The translations under genes were made by a program, and so were the position numbers. DNA of 64,000 nt from Lacipirellula parvula (GTDB lineage: Bacteria > Planctomycetota > Planctomycetia > Pirellulales > Lacipirellulaceae), in contig NZ_AP021861.1 of the NCBI RefSeq assembly GCF_009177095.1, forward strand, positions 4,260,501 through 4,324,500. Direction: 5' to 3'. Every line of letters starts with the position of its first letter. The stretch's first letter is position 1. The notes under the pieces are model-generated. The model did no database searches. It was given only the letters and a program-made list of their open reading frames with translations, and was not told the DNA's origin. This document shows positions 17,681 to 25,267 of this stretch, piece by piece.

Positions 17681-18418
17681 CTAATTCTTGGTGCCAACGA
17701 CGATGTAATGCCGTGGCATTGATTCGCGAATGGTTTTGACTTCAAAGCCAGCCTCTTCGAGTTGCTTGGTCACTTGGTCCGGCGTGATCCGCATCGCTTT
17801 CGGCGGCCCGACTTCCGCGTCGACGGCATAATCCACCACCACAAACCTTCCGCCCTGCTTCAGGCCGTCGTACACCTTCTTGGCGTATGCCTCTCGACCG
17901 TCGAGGTGATGCCAAGTGTCGAGAGTCAACACTGCGTCCATGGATGCGGCGTCCAACTCCGGATCGTTCGCGTCCACTTTGCGAGGCACAATATTCGCCG
18001 GACCTAGTTCAGCTTTTCGTTCGGCCAGATACTTGACCATCTCCGGCGACGAATCGATGGCTACGACTGTTCCATCTTGCCCTACTGCCTTACTCAAGGG
18101 AGCCACCATGTAGCCCGTCCCCGCGCCGATGTCGGCGACGGCGTCGCCGGGCTTCAAGGCTAGGGCTTTGACGATCGTGTTCGGCTGTTGCCACTTGTCA
18201 CGTTCTGGATCGTTCCACTTCTTCTGCATTTCAGCAGGATCTGCAAAAGGGTGTCGATGTTGGTGATGGTTATGCATACGATGTTCCTCCTGTTGAGCTT
18301 CTTGTTGAGCGGTCGTCTTCCCGTTGGTCTCAGCCGCAGCGACTTCCTTCCATTCACTGACCCATGCGATGCTGACTGCAATTGCAAGCACGACCACAGG
18401 GTTGGAACTGATATTCAT
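17681..18418 (-). CDS. Exported class I SAM-dependent methyltransferase
   Basis: 245 residues. An N-terminal hydrophobic signal (VVVLAIAVSIAWV) precedes a His-rich stretch (HRMHNHHQHRH). A methyltransferase fold follows, with motif I VADIGAGTGYM, acidic residue VAIDSSPEM, motif IV LTLDTWHHL and a post-motif FVVVDYA. The HPFADPAEMQKKWNDPERDKWQQP entry segment recurs in periplasmic methyltransferases of this kind. Substrate unknown; the His-rich segment may bind metal. Secretion is inferred from the signal. Confidence 0.75.
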   Translation of the reverse strand: MNISSNPVVVLAIAVSIAWVSEWKEVAAAETNGKTTAQQEAQQEEHRMHNHHQHRHPFADPAEMQKKWNDPERDKWQQPNTIVKALALKPGDAVADIGAGTGYMVAPLSKAVGQDGTVVAIDSSPEMVKYLAERKAELGPANIVPRKVDANDPELDAASMDAVLTLDTWHHLDGREAYAKKVYDGLKQGGRFVVVDYAVDAEVGPPKAMRITPDQVTKQLEEAGFEVKTIRESMPRHYIVVGTKN

Positions 18419-18484
18419 AACTACGTCTCCTAGTACGAGTTGTTAGCTGCCCACGCGCAACCAGTTCGCGCGTATTGTAATTCT

Positions 18485-19204
18485 TCACGTCGATTCCATG
18501 GGCGCATTGGGCGCGTAGGCCACCCACCCGCGAAAGGCGAATCCGGCGTAGAACAAGCTGACGTTTGTGAATCCCGTATCACGCAAGATGGCTTCATCCT
18601 GTTCTGGTGAGAGAACGGTCAAATACAATTCGAGTGCGGTCCGAGCCCTCTGCGCGTCGGCGACGCTGAGGCCGGAAGACATGGCGAACGCGGCGAAACG
18701 CGACGCCCAAATCGACCGCTGAGTTGCACCCTCTGGAATGCTGAAGTGAACCACCACAAAGGGTGCGCCAGGTTTCAGTCGGCGAAACACCTCGGCCGCC
18801 ATTTCCCGCCGCTCTTCAATTGATGCAAAATGCATGGTCAAAAGACAGGTCGCCGCGTCGTACGGTCCTTCGGGCGCGACGTTGATGAAGCCATGGTGAA
18901 GTTGAACTCGTGATGGGCACGATTCGAGGTATTTCTTAGCGAGATCTAGCATTTCCATGGATGGGTCGATCCCATCGATCACCCAGCTAGGAGACGCTTG
19001 TGCGAACGTCTTCAGCTCCAGTCCTCCTCCCGCCCCCACGATGAGCACACTACCTTTTTCGGGAACTCGTTCGGCAAGCAGGAGCGCCGCCATCCGGTGC
19101 ATGTCGGCAAAGCCTGGCACTAGGCGCGGTGGTCCTTCTGCGTAGCGGGCGACGGCTTCCGGATCCGAGAAAGCAGCAGAAGGCTTTTGCAACTCAGGTG
19201 GCAT
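18485..19204 (-). CDS. SAM-dependent methyltransferase
   Basis: 239 residues from the ATG at 19204 (MPPELQKPSAAFSDPEAV). Motif I is SVLIVGAGGGLELKTFA and the acidic second motif is VIDGIDPSMEML. Further motifs are YDAATCLLTMHFASI and GAPFVVVHFS. The overall shape resembles small cytosolic methyltransferases often found with Rrf2 or TetR regulators. It overlaps the 3' end of the Rrf2 gene by 11 bp, so the two are an operon under the Rrf2 promoter. Substrate not readable. Confidence 0.75.
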   Translation of the reverse strand: MPPELQKPSAAFSDPEAVARYAEGPPRLVPGFADMHRMAALLLAERVPEKGSVLIVGAGGGLELKTFAQASPSWVIDGIDPSMEMLDLAKKYLESCPSRVQLHHGFINVAPEGPYDAATCLLTMHFASIEERREMAAEVFRRLKPGAPFVVVHFSIPEGATQRSIWASRFAAFAMSSGLSVADAQRARTALELYLTVLSPEQDEAILRDTGFTNVSLFYAGFAFRGWVAYAPNAPMEST

Positions 19205-19661
19205 GAGCGTCCTTGCGAACACCACGATGTTTGCCGCGCGCCTTCATTCGCGATTGAACGTCCGCTTTCAGCATGGAGAGCGTCACTTCACCGAAGCGAT
19301 TGAGAAGCATTTCCTCTGCATCGTTAAATGCTGGTTGCAGCGCAGCGTTTACAGCCTCCTCGACGAGGCAGCCAGGTTCTTCGGTGCGATTGCCAATGGC
19401 GAGAAGTGAGGGACTGCCTAACGCGCTGTAAATGTCTCGCAAGGTCACCTTCGACAGGTCGCAAACCAGCGTCCAACCGCCGCCATGGCCTTTTTCCGAC
19501 TGCACATATCCCTGCCTCCGAAGCCCAGCCATGATGCGCCTAATGACCACTGGGTTGGTCGCCATCATCTTGGAAAGCTCCTCAGATGTGACACGCTCCG
19601 CCCGATCCGCCATATGCAGCAAGATGTGAAGTACGCCCGATAAACGACTGTCTCGTTTCAT
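19194..19661 (-). CDS. Rrf2-family transcriptional regulator
   Basis: 155 residues from the ATG at 19661 (MKRDSRLSGVLHILLHMADR). Winged-helix regulator with the Rrf2 core: TSEELSKMMATNPVVIRRIMAGLRRQGYVQSEKGHGGGWTL is its recognition region (about residues 27-67). The three Cys that hold an Fe-S cluster in IscR/NsrR are not present as a group; only one (EEPGCLVEEAV) stands in the usual place. It therefore belongs to the YwnA-like branch without a full cluster site. It probably represses itself and the methyltransferase through the palindrome at its start codon. Confidence 0.8.
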   Translation of the reverse strand: MKRDSRLSGVLHILLHMADRAERVTSEELSKMMATNPVVIRRIMAGLRRQGYVQSEKGHGGGWTLVCDLSKVTLRDIYSALGSPSLLAIGNRTEEPGCLVEEAVNAALQPAFNDAEEMLLNRFGEVTLSMLKADVQSRMKARGKHRGVRKDAHAT

Positions 19662-19681
19662 GTAACTTATGATATTACATG
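19659..19681. promoter_or_regulatory. Palindromic operator over the Rrf2 start codon
   Basis: CATGTAA, nine bases, TTACATG is a perfect 7-bp inverted repeat whose left arm contains the Rrf2 start codon. Its position and AT-rich character fit an autoregulatory Rrf2 operator. Binding is inferred. Confidence 0.55.
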
Positions 19682-19924
19682 AGTGTGGGGGCGTCAAGCC
19701 CGTGAGTCGAGTACGCGATAGGGGCGCTCTTGAAGCAGCATTCCGCGTTGGGCATTAGAGCCCTTGGCTCGACCAATGATATCGCTGCACTCTCACCGCT
19801 CATCTGGCGAGAGATCGCCTAACGACTTCTGATCGGCCCGAAGGGATTAGGAATTCGCCTGATCGCTAGGTGCACCTTCCTGAAGGATCGCTCACGCAAT
19901 CGGCTGGCTACGCACCTCTTAGAA

Positions 19925-19945
19925 TCTGACGCAAATCTGACGCAG
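19925..19945. repeat. Tandem TCTGACGCA repeat, possible integrase arm site
   Basis: TCTGACGCAAA followed by TCTGACGCAG. The identical 21-bp sequence occurs at 34665-34685, near the other copy of the attachment repeat. Such short direct repeats near att sites resemble arm-type binding sites of tyrosine integrases. The rest of 19,700-20,076 holds nothing else I recognise. Confidence 0.4.
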
Positions 19946-20076
19946 ATCTGCCCGTTCACCTTCCAGATACCACCCGGGTTGGATCGGTGCGAAGTGTGAC
20001 GAAAGGACCGAGATTTCGCGTGCCATCCGAGTAGTGTCCAGGCATCTTTCGGACACTTCGTAACATCTTTTCTCGG

Positions 20077-20131
20077 ACTCAAAATCCAGTGCCCGCAAGG
20101 GCGTGCCGGTTCAAGTCCGGCCTCCGGTACT
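20077..20131 (+). repeat. Left attachment repeat, 3' part of tRNA-Leu(CAA)
   Basis: 55 bp identical to 34547-34601. It begins at the anticodon loop (ACTCAAAATCCAG) and runs through the variable arm and T-arm (GGTTCAAGTCC) to the acceptor end CCTCCGGTACT. The 5' half of a tRNA is not present on its left, so the intact gene lies elsewhere and this is an att-site fragment. Confidence 0.75.
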
Positions 20132-20247
20132 ACTCAAATTTGCCTTATTTTCCAGGGTTTTCAAGCTAGTTCGGATCGAATCGGTTGTGCTGCCGGCGAT
20201 GACATACACGCCTGGTACCACGCCTCCTACCCGACCTAGACTTGAAC

Positions 20248-21219
20248 ATGGCTAAGGCAAAACCCCAGAAGCCGTACGCGGCTTACCCTCTCTACGCGCA
20301 CTCTCGCGGATCATGGGCCGCTCGAATTGGCGGCAAGGTCCGCTACTTCGGTCCGTGGCGCGACCCCAAAGCCGCGCTCGACAAGTATCTGGCGTACATG
20401 AACGGCTCGACCGTCGTCGACCGGAAAACTGTCGGTAGCCTGACCGATGCCTTCCTCGCCGACAAACAGGCCCAACTGGCGACCGGCGACATCACCCCGG
20501 TCACCTTCGCCGAATACAAGCGGACCTGCGAAGTAATCGAAGCCCACTACGGGCGAGGCCGTTCGGCCGATTCGCTGGAGTTTAACAGCCTGCGAATCGC
20601 GCTAGCCAAGGGAAAGAAGATAAAGACGCTTGGGCCGGTGACGCTCAAGCGCCGGCTGGTCATCGCGCGGATGATCTTCCCGAACGCCGGCAAACCACTG
20701 AAGTCCCCCGCGCAACGTGTCTTACGAGCTGCGAAGGAAGCTGCGGGCGTTCGCCTTTACGAAGCGGCCGATCTTCGCAAGCTGGTCGCCACGGCCGACG
20801 ACAGCTTCAAGTGGATTCTGCTGCTTGGAATCAATTGTGCATTCGGACCGAAAGACTGCTCGCTCTTCCCCGGTCCTGATGGCGAATGGCACAACTTCGC
20901 CCGACCGAAGACGGGTATCTCGCGCCGGTGCTGGCTCTGGCCGGAGACCGTCGAAGCCCTGAAGCATCAAAGCGTTGGCTGGAATCGACACAACGTCGCC
21001 CACACGTTCGTGGACCTTTGCGGGCAATGCGAGGTCACCAACCACGGCTTCTACTCACTTCGCCGAACGTTCGTCACGGTCGCAGAAGGCTCGCAAGCGG
21101 TCATTGACCGCATCTGCGGCTGGTCGCGGAATGACATGGCGACCCAGTACCGCCAGAAGACGTTCGACGACAAGCTACGGGCGTGCTCGGAAGGCGTTCG
21201 CGCGTGGTACTTGGCGTGA
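20248..21219 (+). CDS. int: Tyrosine recombinase integrase
   Basis: 323 residues from the ATG at 20248. An N-terminal AP2-like strand region (SWAARIGGKVRYFGPWRDPKAAL) binds arm sites in related integrases. The core-binding helices follow, then a catalytic domain with GFYSLRRTFVTVA (HxxR box, with Tyr for His) and the nucleophile in MATQYRQK. The first catalytic Arg is not obvious: the usual NTGLRxxE region reads NCAFGPKDCS. It lies 117 bp inside the left att repeat and probably integrates and excises the element. An in-frame TTG at 20242 is the alternative start. Confidence 0.85.
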   Translation: MAKAKPQKPYAAYPLYAHSRGSWAARIGGKVRYFGPWRDPKAALDKYLAYMNGSTVVDRKTVGSLTDAFLADKQAQLATGDITPVTFAEYKRTCEVIEAHYGRGRSADSLEFNSLRIALAKGKKIKTLGPVTLKRRLVIARMIFPNAGKPLKSPAQRVLRAAKEAAGVRLYEAADLRKLVATADDSFKWILLLGINCAFGPKDCSLFPGPDGEWHNFARPKTGISRRCWLWPETVEALKHQSVGWNRHNVAHTFVDLCGQCEVTNHGFYSLRRTFVTVAEGSQAVIDRICGWSRNDMATQYRQKTFDDKLRACSEGVRAWYLA

Positions 21220-21600
21220 GGTTAGGAAGTCGTCGAGATCGGCCGGCTTCACCATGTAGCGTGGGCGCTGTCCCGTTGCGAGGTTCGACGCCTTCAGGAA
21301 GCCGGTTTTGATCCATTCGATGACCGTCTCTGGCGCTGAGCCAGTCAGCTCAGCAACTTCCGGCGGTGACAACAGCGGTTCCGGCCCTGGCTCTGGCTTC
21401 TCAGCCGTCGCCGCGATTGCCATCGCGAGATACTTCCGTACTTCGATCGGCTGAGCGGCTGGCGTCCATTCCCTTACAAGTTCCGGGTGGCCATGCTTCG
21501 CCGCCCATTCGCTGACCTCGTTGGCGATGCCGGCGGCGACGGTCTCGGCGCACCGGTCGTCAACGTCGTCGAGCTGGGTTAAAAGCTTTTGGAAGTTCAT
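21175..21600 (-). CDS. Excisionase-like helix-turn-helix protein
   Basis: 141 residues. The C-terminal 60 residues (LLSPPEVAELTGSAPETVIEWIKTGFLKASN) form a MerR/excisionase-type helix-turn-helix (HTH_17 style), ending FLTSRQVPRA. The N-terminal part is helical. The gene is convergent with the integrase and overlaps its 3' end by 45 bp. It starts 4 bp inside the stop of the sigma-like gene (ATGA). Recombination directionality factor is the likely role. Confidence 0.6.
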   Translation of the reverse strand: MNFQKLLTQLDDVDDRCAETVAAGIANEVSEWAAKHGHPELVREWTPAAQPIEVRKYLAMAIAATAEKPEPGPEPLLSPPEVAELTGSAPETVIEWIKTGFLKASNLATGQRPRYMVKPADLDDFLTSRQVPRANAFRARP

Positions 21601-21863
21601 GCCGCTCTCCCGCGCACTTCATTCGCGGTCAACCGACTAACGAGCCACGTTATCCAGGCCCCAAGCTCGGCCTTCGCCGGGTCGAACTGATTGGCAAATT
21701 GAAAGATGCGGGTGAACACCCGGTCGGCGACAGCCTCCGCGGCGGCTTGATCCAGCTTGCGAGCGGCGGCGCGAACCACCCGAGGCCGGTGGCGATCGAT
21801 GATGGCGGCCTTGGCGGATTCGTCGCCAGCGGCGACGGCGAACATCAATTCGGTGTCTGACAT
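21597..21863 (-). CDS. Sigma-70 region 2-like short protein
   Basis: 88 residues from the ATG at 21863 (MSDTELMFAVAAGDESA). The opening resembles sigma-70 region 2 of ECF factors (GDESAKAAIIDRHRPRVVRAAARKL) and the middle keeps the helical repeat (VADRVFTRIFQFANQFD, GAWITWLVSRLTAN). Region 4 is missing, so it cannot act as a complete sigma factor. It may be a regulator or anti-sigma-like decoy. Upstream, TGTCAACG is directly repeated at about 21924 and 21935, perhaps an operator. Confidence 0.5.
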   Translation of the reverse strand: MSDTELMFAVAAGDESAKAAIIDRHRPRVVRAAARKLDQAAAEAVADRVFTRIFQFANQFDPAKAELGAWITWLVSRLTANEVRGRAA

Positions 21864-22109
21864 AGATGAGGTCTCCGGGTGAAAAGTGGACACTACCTCC
21901 ATTCTGCTCGGTATCTGGAGCTGTCAACGTTTGTGTCAACGGTTACGCGGTGTTGCATAACCTCTAACGTCCCGGCACGATCGGGCGAAACGTTACGACA
22001 CGCCGTGGCAAATTGGGCAAGGTATCGCGAGAATCCTCCGACTTTTTGAAACCCGGGATTGACATCCACATTAAACCGAGAGATAAACACGCACTGACAA
22101 CCCTAGTCC

Positions 22110-22300
22110 TTCACGCACAGGTAGTTGTCACCTGTTGCCTTGCTCGGCCGCTTGGAGCTGAGAAGGCCTGAAACGGTGTCTAGTACACCGGCGACCGTTC
22201 CTGGCACGTCCGGGATAGTCTCGTTGCGCAGCGACCAGCCTGCTGGTGTTGCACGGCAGCGAGATGCAAGTGGTTTCTGAGAGGAGATTCTATCCGCGTG
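22110..22300 (+). ncRNA. Candidate retron msr-msd RNA
   Basis: The 480 bp between the sigma-like gene and the retron-like operon hold no strong gene. A long hairpin at 22220-22263 has 18 pairs (CTCGTTGC/GCAGCGAG outer, GCAGC.ACCAG/CTGGTGTTGC inner). It is complete only as plus-strand RNA, where two pairs are G-U; on the minus strand they are A-C mismatches. Smaller stems lie at about 22121-22137 (CAGGT/ACCTG) and 22172-22188 (CGGTGT/ACACCG). Position upstream of the reverse transcriptase on the same strand fits a retron RNA. I could not find the expected a1/a2 closing repeat. Confidence 0.4.
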
Positions 22301-22343
22301 GGTAGCGTCGAGTCTCATGTTTTAATCAGTGGGGGATGCCGCG

Positions 22344-22595
22344 ATGCATAATCGCATTGACGGGTTGTCAACGGAGGAAGCGCTTGCGCTGCAACATCGA
22401 ATAGATCGCATCGTTGCGTTCTGGGGGTGGTTGCGGGTGGGCGATGATCCCGGCCAAACATCTTGGGAAGAATTGGATTCGTTGGAGCGCGAGGTGACGG
22501 AATGCCTGCAAAGTGGGACGCCGGCCGACATCAGTCGGGCGGAGTCGTTGACGGCGCAAGCGAGTTTCCTAATGACCGGGCAGTACAACCTCTAA
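22344..22595 (+). CDS. Small protein of the retron-like operon
   Basis: 83 residues from the ATG at 22344, eight bases after GGGGGAT. It has MHNRIDGLSTEEALALQHRID, a WGWLRVGDDP turn and a helical end. No motif recognised. It is the first gene before the XRE regulator and the reverse transcriptase, 33 bp from the next. From memory, some retron classes have just such a small accessory gene next to an HTH gene. Function unknown. Confidence 0.55.
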   Translation: MHNRIDGLSTEEALALQHRIDRIVAFWGWLRVGDDPGQTSWEELDSLEREVTECLQSGTPADISRAESLTAQASFLMTGQYNL

Positions 22596-22628
22596 ACTTC
22601 CCAAAACCATCTATTAAAGGCTGAAGCC

Positions 22629-22949
22629 TTGGACATATATCTCGGCCAGACTGCAAGAAAACTTCGCGATTCGTTGGGGTTAACTCAACGCGCGGCGGCC
22701 GACGCTCTGGACATTTCGTTCGTCCATCTGTGCAACATCGAGAAAAATCGAGCAGCGCCGTCACAGGCCTTGATCGATAAGTACCGCGAGCTTTGGGGCG
22801 TCGATCTGTACGTTCTCGCTTGGTGCTCAATGGGCGACAACGAGAAACTGCCGCAGGCAGTGAGGAAGTCGGCGGGTGAACTGGCGAAGGGATGGCAGCA
22901 GCACGTTGACTCGCTGATTAAGCAGCAACGATCGAAGGCCCATGGTTGA
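22629..22949 (+). CDS. XRE-family regulator of the retron-like operon
   Basis: 106 residues from a TTG start. The N-terminal half is a Cro/C1-type helix-turn-helix (LRDSLGLTQRAAADALDISFVHLCNIEKNRAAPSQ split across residues 10-45). The C-terminal half is a helical tail. The stop overlaps the start of the reverse transcriptase (TGATG), so expression is coupled. It may repress the operon or be the toxin or antitoxin part of the system, as in HTH-containing retron classes. Confidence 0.75.
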   Translation: MDIYLGQTARKLRDSLGLTQRAAADALDISFVHLCNIEKNRAAPSQALIDKYRELWGVDLYVLAWCSMGDNEKLPQAVRKSAGELAKGWQQHVDSLIKQQRSKAHG

Positions 22950-23944
22950 TGCTCAAGATACGACAGGTTAAGCATCTGGCCAGCGCGCTCAGCACGACGC
23001 CGGCTGAGATGGCTGCGGTGCTGAAATCTCCGGCCGACTTTTATGAAGAGTTAGAGCTGAGAGACCCCTCTCGGCCGGATAAACCACGCATCGTGGTGAA
23101 CGTGACCGGCGCGCTTCGGGCGCTCCAATCAAAACTCTACCGCCGCATTCTTTTGCCGAAGCTATCGCAATCAGCCCATAGTCACGGTGGTGTCAGCGGC
23201 CGTAGCATCAAGACCAACGTTGAACCCCACTTGGGTTCCAAGTTCGTGTTCAAGACGGACATCGCAAACTTTTATCCGAGCATTCACTTCAGGCGGGTCT
23301 ACAAGCTGTTCGTCGAAGACTTCGAGTGCTCCCCCGACGTTGCGAGCGTATGCACGAAGATTTCCACTTATCGGCACCACCTTGCGCTCGGCTTGATTTG
23401 CAGCCCCATGCTCGCAGATCAAGTGCTGAGGCGCGTCGATCGGCGGATCGGCGGTGCCTGCGCGGGTCTAGGACTTGTCTACACTCGCTACGTCGACGAC
23501 GTTGCTATCTCCGGTCCATTCAACATCGAGACAAGCGGACTTCCCCGTCTAGTTGAAGACATCTTGGCGAAAGATGGGTTCAAGGCGAACGCCGACAAGC
23601 ACCTGTTCGGGAGTTTGGCCGAGGACCTGTCAATCACGAGTCTCCGTGAGGTTCGGGGACATTTAGATGTTCGTCGCGAATACTTAGACGAGCTTGAACG
23701 GCAGATTGATGATGCCGCGAGCTTAGCTCGCGATGGTGAATTCATCGGTCCGTACTTCACATCGGAGCAAATTCTCGGCAGGGTTCGCTTTGTTTGCTGG
23801 GTGAATCCCGGCCGCCGCCGAAGTCTGATAAGTCGCTTCCGCACAGTGAAGTGGAAGAAGGCGAGGAAAGTCGCCAAGAGACGTGGTTACGAAGTCACCC
23901 GAAAGACGCTGACAAAACTTCCGCGAAGGGAAGAGCCAAGCTAA
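22949..23944 (+). CDS. Retron-type reverse transcriptase
   Basis: 331 residues, the usual retron RT length, with no maturase or endonuclease domain. Motifs run in order: HGGVSGRSIKTNVEPHLGSK contains TNVEPH, a form of the retron-specific NAxxH; FKTDIANFYPSI is motif A with catalytic Asp. GLICSPMLADQVLRRVDRRI matches the retron SPxLxNxxxxxxD region, and YTRYVDDVAISG is the YxDD active site. The C-terminal LSITSLREVRGHLDVRREYLDELERQI matches the retron VTG region in diverged form. It synthesises DNA from a structured RNA in known retrons and is usually an antiphage system. The TTG at 22946 is an alternative start. Confidence 0.85.
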   Translation: MLKIRQVKHLASALSTTPAEMAAVLKSPADFYEELELRDPSRPDKPRIVVNVTGALRALQSKLYRRILLPKLSQSAHSHGGVSGRSIKTNVEPHLGSKFVFKTDIANFYPSIHFRRVYKLFVEDFECSPDVASVCTKISTYRHHLALGLICSPMLADQVLRRVDRRIGGACAGLGLVYTRYVDDVAISGPFNIETSGLPRLVEDILAKDGFKANADKHLFGSLAEDLSITSLREVRGHLDVRREYLDELERQIDDAASLARDGEFIGPYFTSEQILGRVRFVCWVNPGRRRSLISRFRTVKWKKARKVAKRRGYEVTRKTLTKLPRREEPS

Positions 23945-24375
23945 TGGCCAAGTACCTCCGCTACACGCTGGCTGCTCTGTGCCTCGCGGCAAGCGTGGGG
24001 TGTCTGGGGCTCTGGTGGCGGAACCACTCGCGTCACGATCAGTTCTTAGGACCAAATCACCTAAGTCCGTCTAGTTCAATCTATGTAGAATTTGGGGAGG
24101 GCATGGCCATCGTCGCGATTGTGAACAGCCCTGCGACGCAAGCCCCGACTTTCCAACGGACGAGATTTCGACTTTTCCCATCTCCGCTGAGATCAGCGAA
24201 CACGCATAGATTTGGCGCGAGTGACAACGAGATTTACTTCCCCCTCTGGTATCCGGCCCTAGTCTTCGCGCTCGCTGGCGTCGGCATCCTGCGAATTGGA
24301 CGCTTCACGATTCGCTCGGCGTTGGTGGGGATGACGATCGTGGCGGTGCTGTTGGGGATGGTCGTTGTTTTATAG
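23944..24375 (+). CDS. Membrane protein coupled to the reverse transcriptase
   Basis: 143 residues. Its ATG overlaps the last base of the RT stop codon (TAATG), so translation is coupled. It has an N-terminal span (YTLAALCLAASVGCLGLWW), a middle soluble part and two C-terminal spans (YPALVFALAGVGILRI and IRSALVGMTIVAVLLGMVVVL). The last resembles a hydrophobic tail common in planctomycete membrane proteins. Because of the coupling it could be the membrane-acting effector of a retron defence system, as two-span proteins are in some retrons. That role is inferred. Confidence 0.65.
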   Translation: MAKYLRYTLAALCLAASVGCLGLWWRNHSRHDQFLGPNHLSPSSSIYVEFGEGMAIVAIVNSPATQAPTFQRTRFRLFPSPLRSANTHRFGASDNEIYFPLWYPALVFALAGVGILRIGRFTIRSALVGMTIVAVLLGMVVVL

Positions 24376-24379
24376 CATG

Positions 24380-24423
24380 GCTAGCTAGCATGTCAGGCTA
24401 GCTAGCTTGACAAGCTAGCTAGC
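24380..24423 (+). repeat. Three tandem 17-bp units with GCTAGCTAGC
   Basis: Units begin at 24380, 24397 and 24414. Each starts with the palindrome GCTAGCTAGC and is followed by a variable seven bases; the third is cut short after the palindrome and a few bases. The exact 17-bp spacing places the sites on nearly the same face of the helix. They lie just after the membrane protein gene and before the second recombinase. A protein-binding array is likely. Confidence 0.6.
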
Positions 24424-24507
24424 TGTACCACATAAGAGCAAAAACTCTTCTTTAGCTGGCGACGCGGCAAACCCCACCGCCAAACCTAAAGCCAGTGGAT
24501 AGGGCTG

Positions 24508-24549
24508 AAAATCCCGTGCCAAAAAGTGCCCGTTTCACCGCGGGATTTT
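24508..24549. repeat. Inverted repeat AAAATCCCG / CGGGATTTT
   Basis: Perfect 9-bp inverted repeat separated by 24 bp, 50 bp from the 3' end of the second recombinase gene. It could be a recombination core, an operator or a terminator. The rest of 24,424-24,598 shows no gene. Confidence 0.4.
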
Positions 24550-24598
24550 GACCCCGCCCGGCTCCGCCTCGCTCGGCTCGCCGCTCGATTCACGTCGC

Positions 24599-25171
24599 TC
24601 ACACTCTGCTGCTGATCACGTCGATCACCGCCGTGGGGTGTAGATGCTTGACATATCGCTCAGTCGTGGCAACGTGAGCGTGGCCTAGCTGCCCTCCGAT
24701 GATGTTCATCGGGACGCCTTCGTTGACCAGCTCAAAGGCGTGCGTGTGACGTAGACCGTGGGGATGTACCCGCTTGGCGATCCCAACCGCAGCGGCTAGC
24801 CGCTTCATCAGGGCACGCACGTAGGCCGTCTTCACCGGCTCGCCGCGTAGGGTGCAGAACAGCTCCGCCTTAGCGCTAAGCCCCAGCGCCTTCCGCTCCG
24901 CCAGCCACAAGTCGAGCAGCGCCCGCGCGACTGTATCGAGGCCCACCACGCGGGCAACGTCGCCCTTGCCGTGGAGAATGCGAAGCGAGTTCGTCTCCAA
25001 GTCGCACGGCCGCAGGGCTAGGGCCTCTGACACTCGGAGGCCGCTCCGCCAGAGGATTCCGATCAACGCCCGGTTCCGGGTTCCCGTTGCCCCGCGGGAG
25101 CAGGCTTGGAGCAATCGCTCGACCTCGGAGCGGCTCAGCGGCTCGACGGGGTATTTCGTCCCCTTTTTCAT
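24599..25171 (-). CDS. Second tyrosine recombinase, XerD-like catalytic domain
   Basis: 190 residues from the ATG at 25171 (MKKGTKYPVEPLSRSEVERLL). Essentially only the catalytic domain is present: catalytic Arg in SGLRVSEALAL, Lys in GKGDVARVV, HGLRHTHA (HxxR), GHAHVATTERYVKH with the nucleophile Tyr. The N-terminal core-binding domain of XerC/D is missing. Catalytic residues are complete, unlike those of the integrase at 20248. It may resolve multimers of the element or invert a segment. The frame extends to 25369, but the extra N-terminus is not protein-like. Confidence 0.8.
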   Translation of the reverse strand: MKKGTKYPVEPLSRSEVERLLQACSRGATGTRNRALIGILWRSGLRVSEALALRPCDLETNSLRILHGKGDVARVVGLDTVARALLDLWLAERKALGLSAKAELFCTLRGEPVKTAYVRALMKRLAAAVGIAKRVHPHGLRHTHAFELVNEGVPMNIIGGQLGHAHVATTERYVKHLHPTAVIDVISSRV

Positions 25172-25267
25172 CCCAGTATCACCTTTAGATGAGAAGTGTA
25201 ACTCTATTCCAAGTCTAACCTCTGGTTGTGAGGGCGGACGGGTGATTCGCGCAAGAATGATACTCTT

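Noticed and set aside
19819-20082. 87-codon minus-strand frame left of the att repeat
   Set aside because: Overlaps the tandem TCTGACGCA sites and att repeat; no ribosome site and no protein-like features.
22103-22318. 71-codon minus-strand frame upstream of the retron-like operon
   Set aside because: Lies over the hairpin that pairs fully only on the plus strand; the protein shows no conserved-looking core. Kept as a low-probability alternative only.
22949-23944. Group II intron maturase
   Set aside because: No maturase X domain or HNH endonuclease, short length, and retron-like TNVEPH and C-terminal regions.
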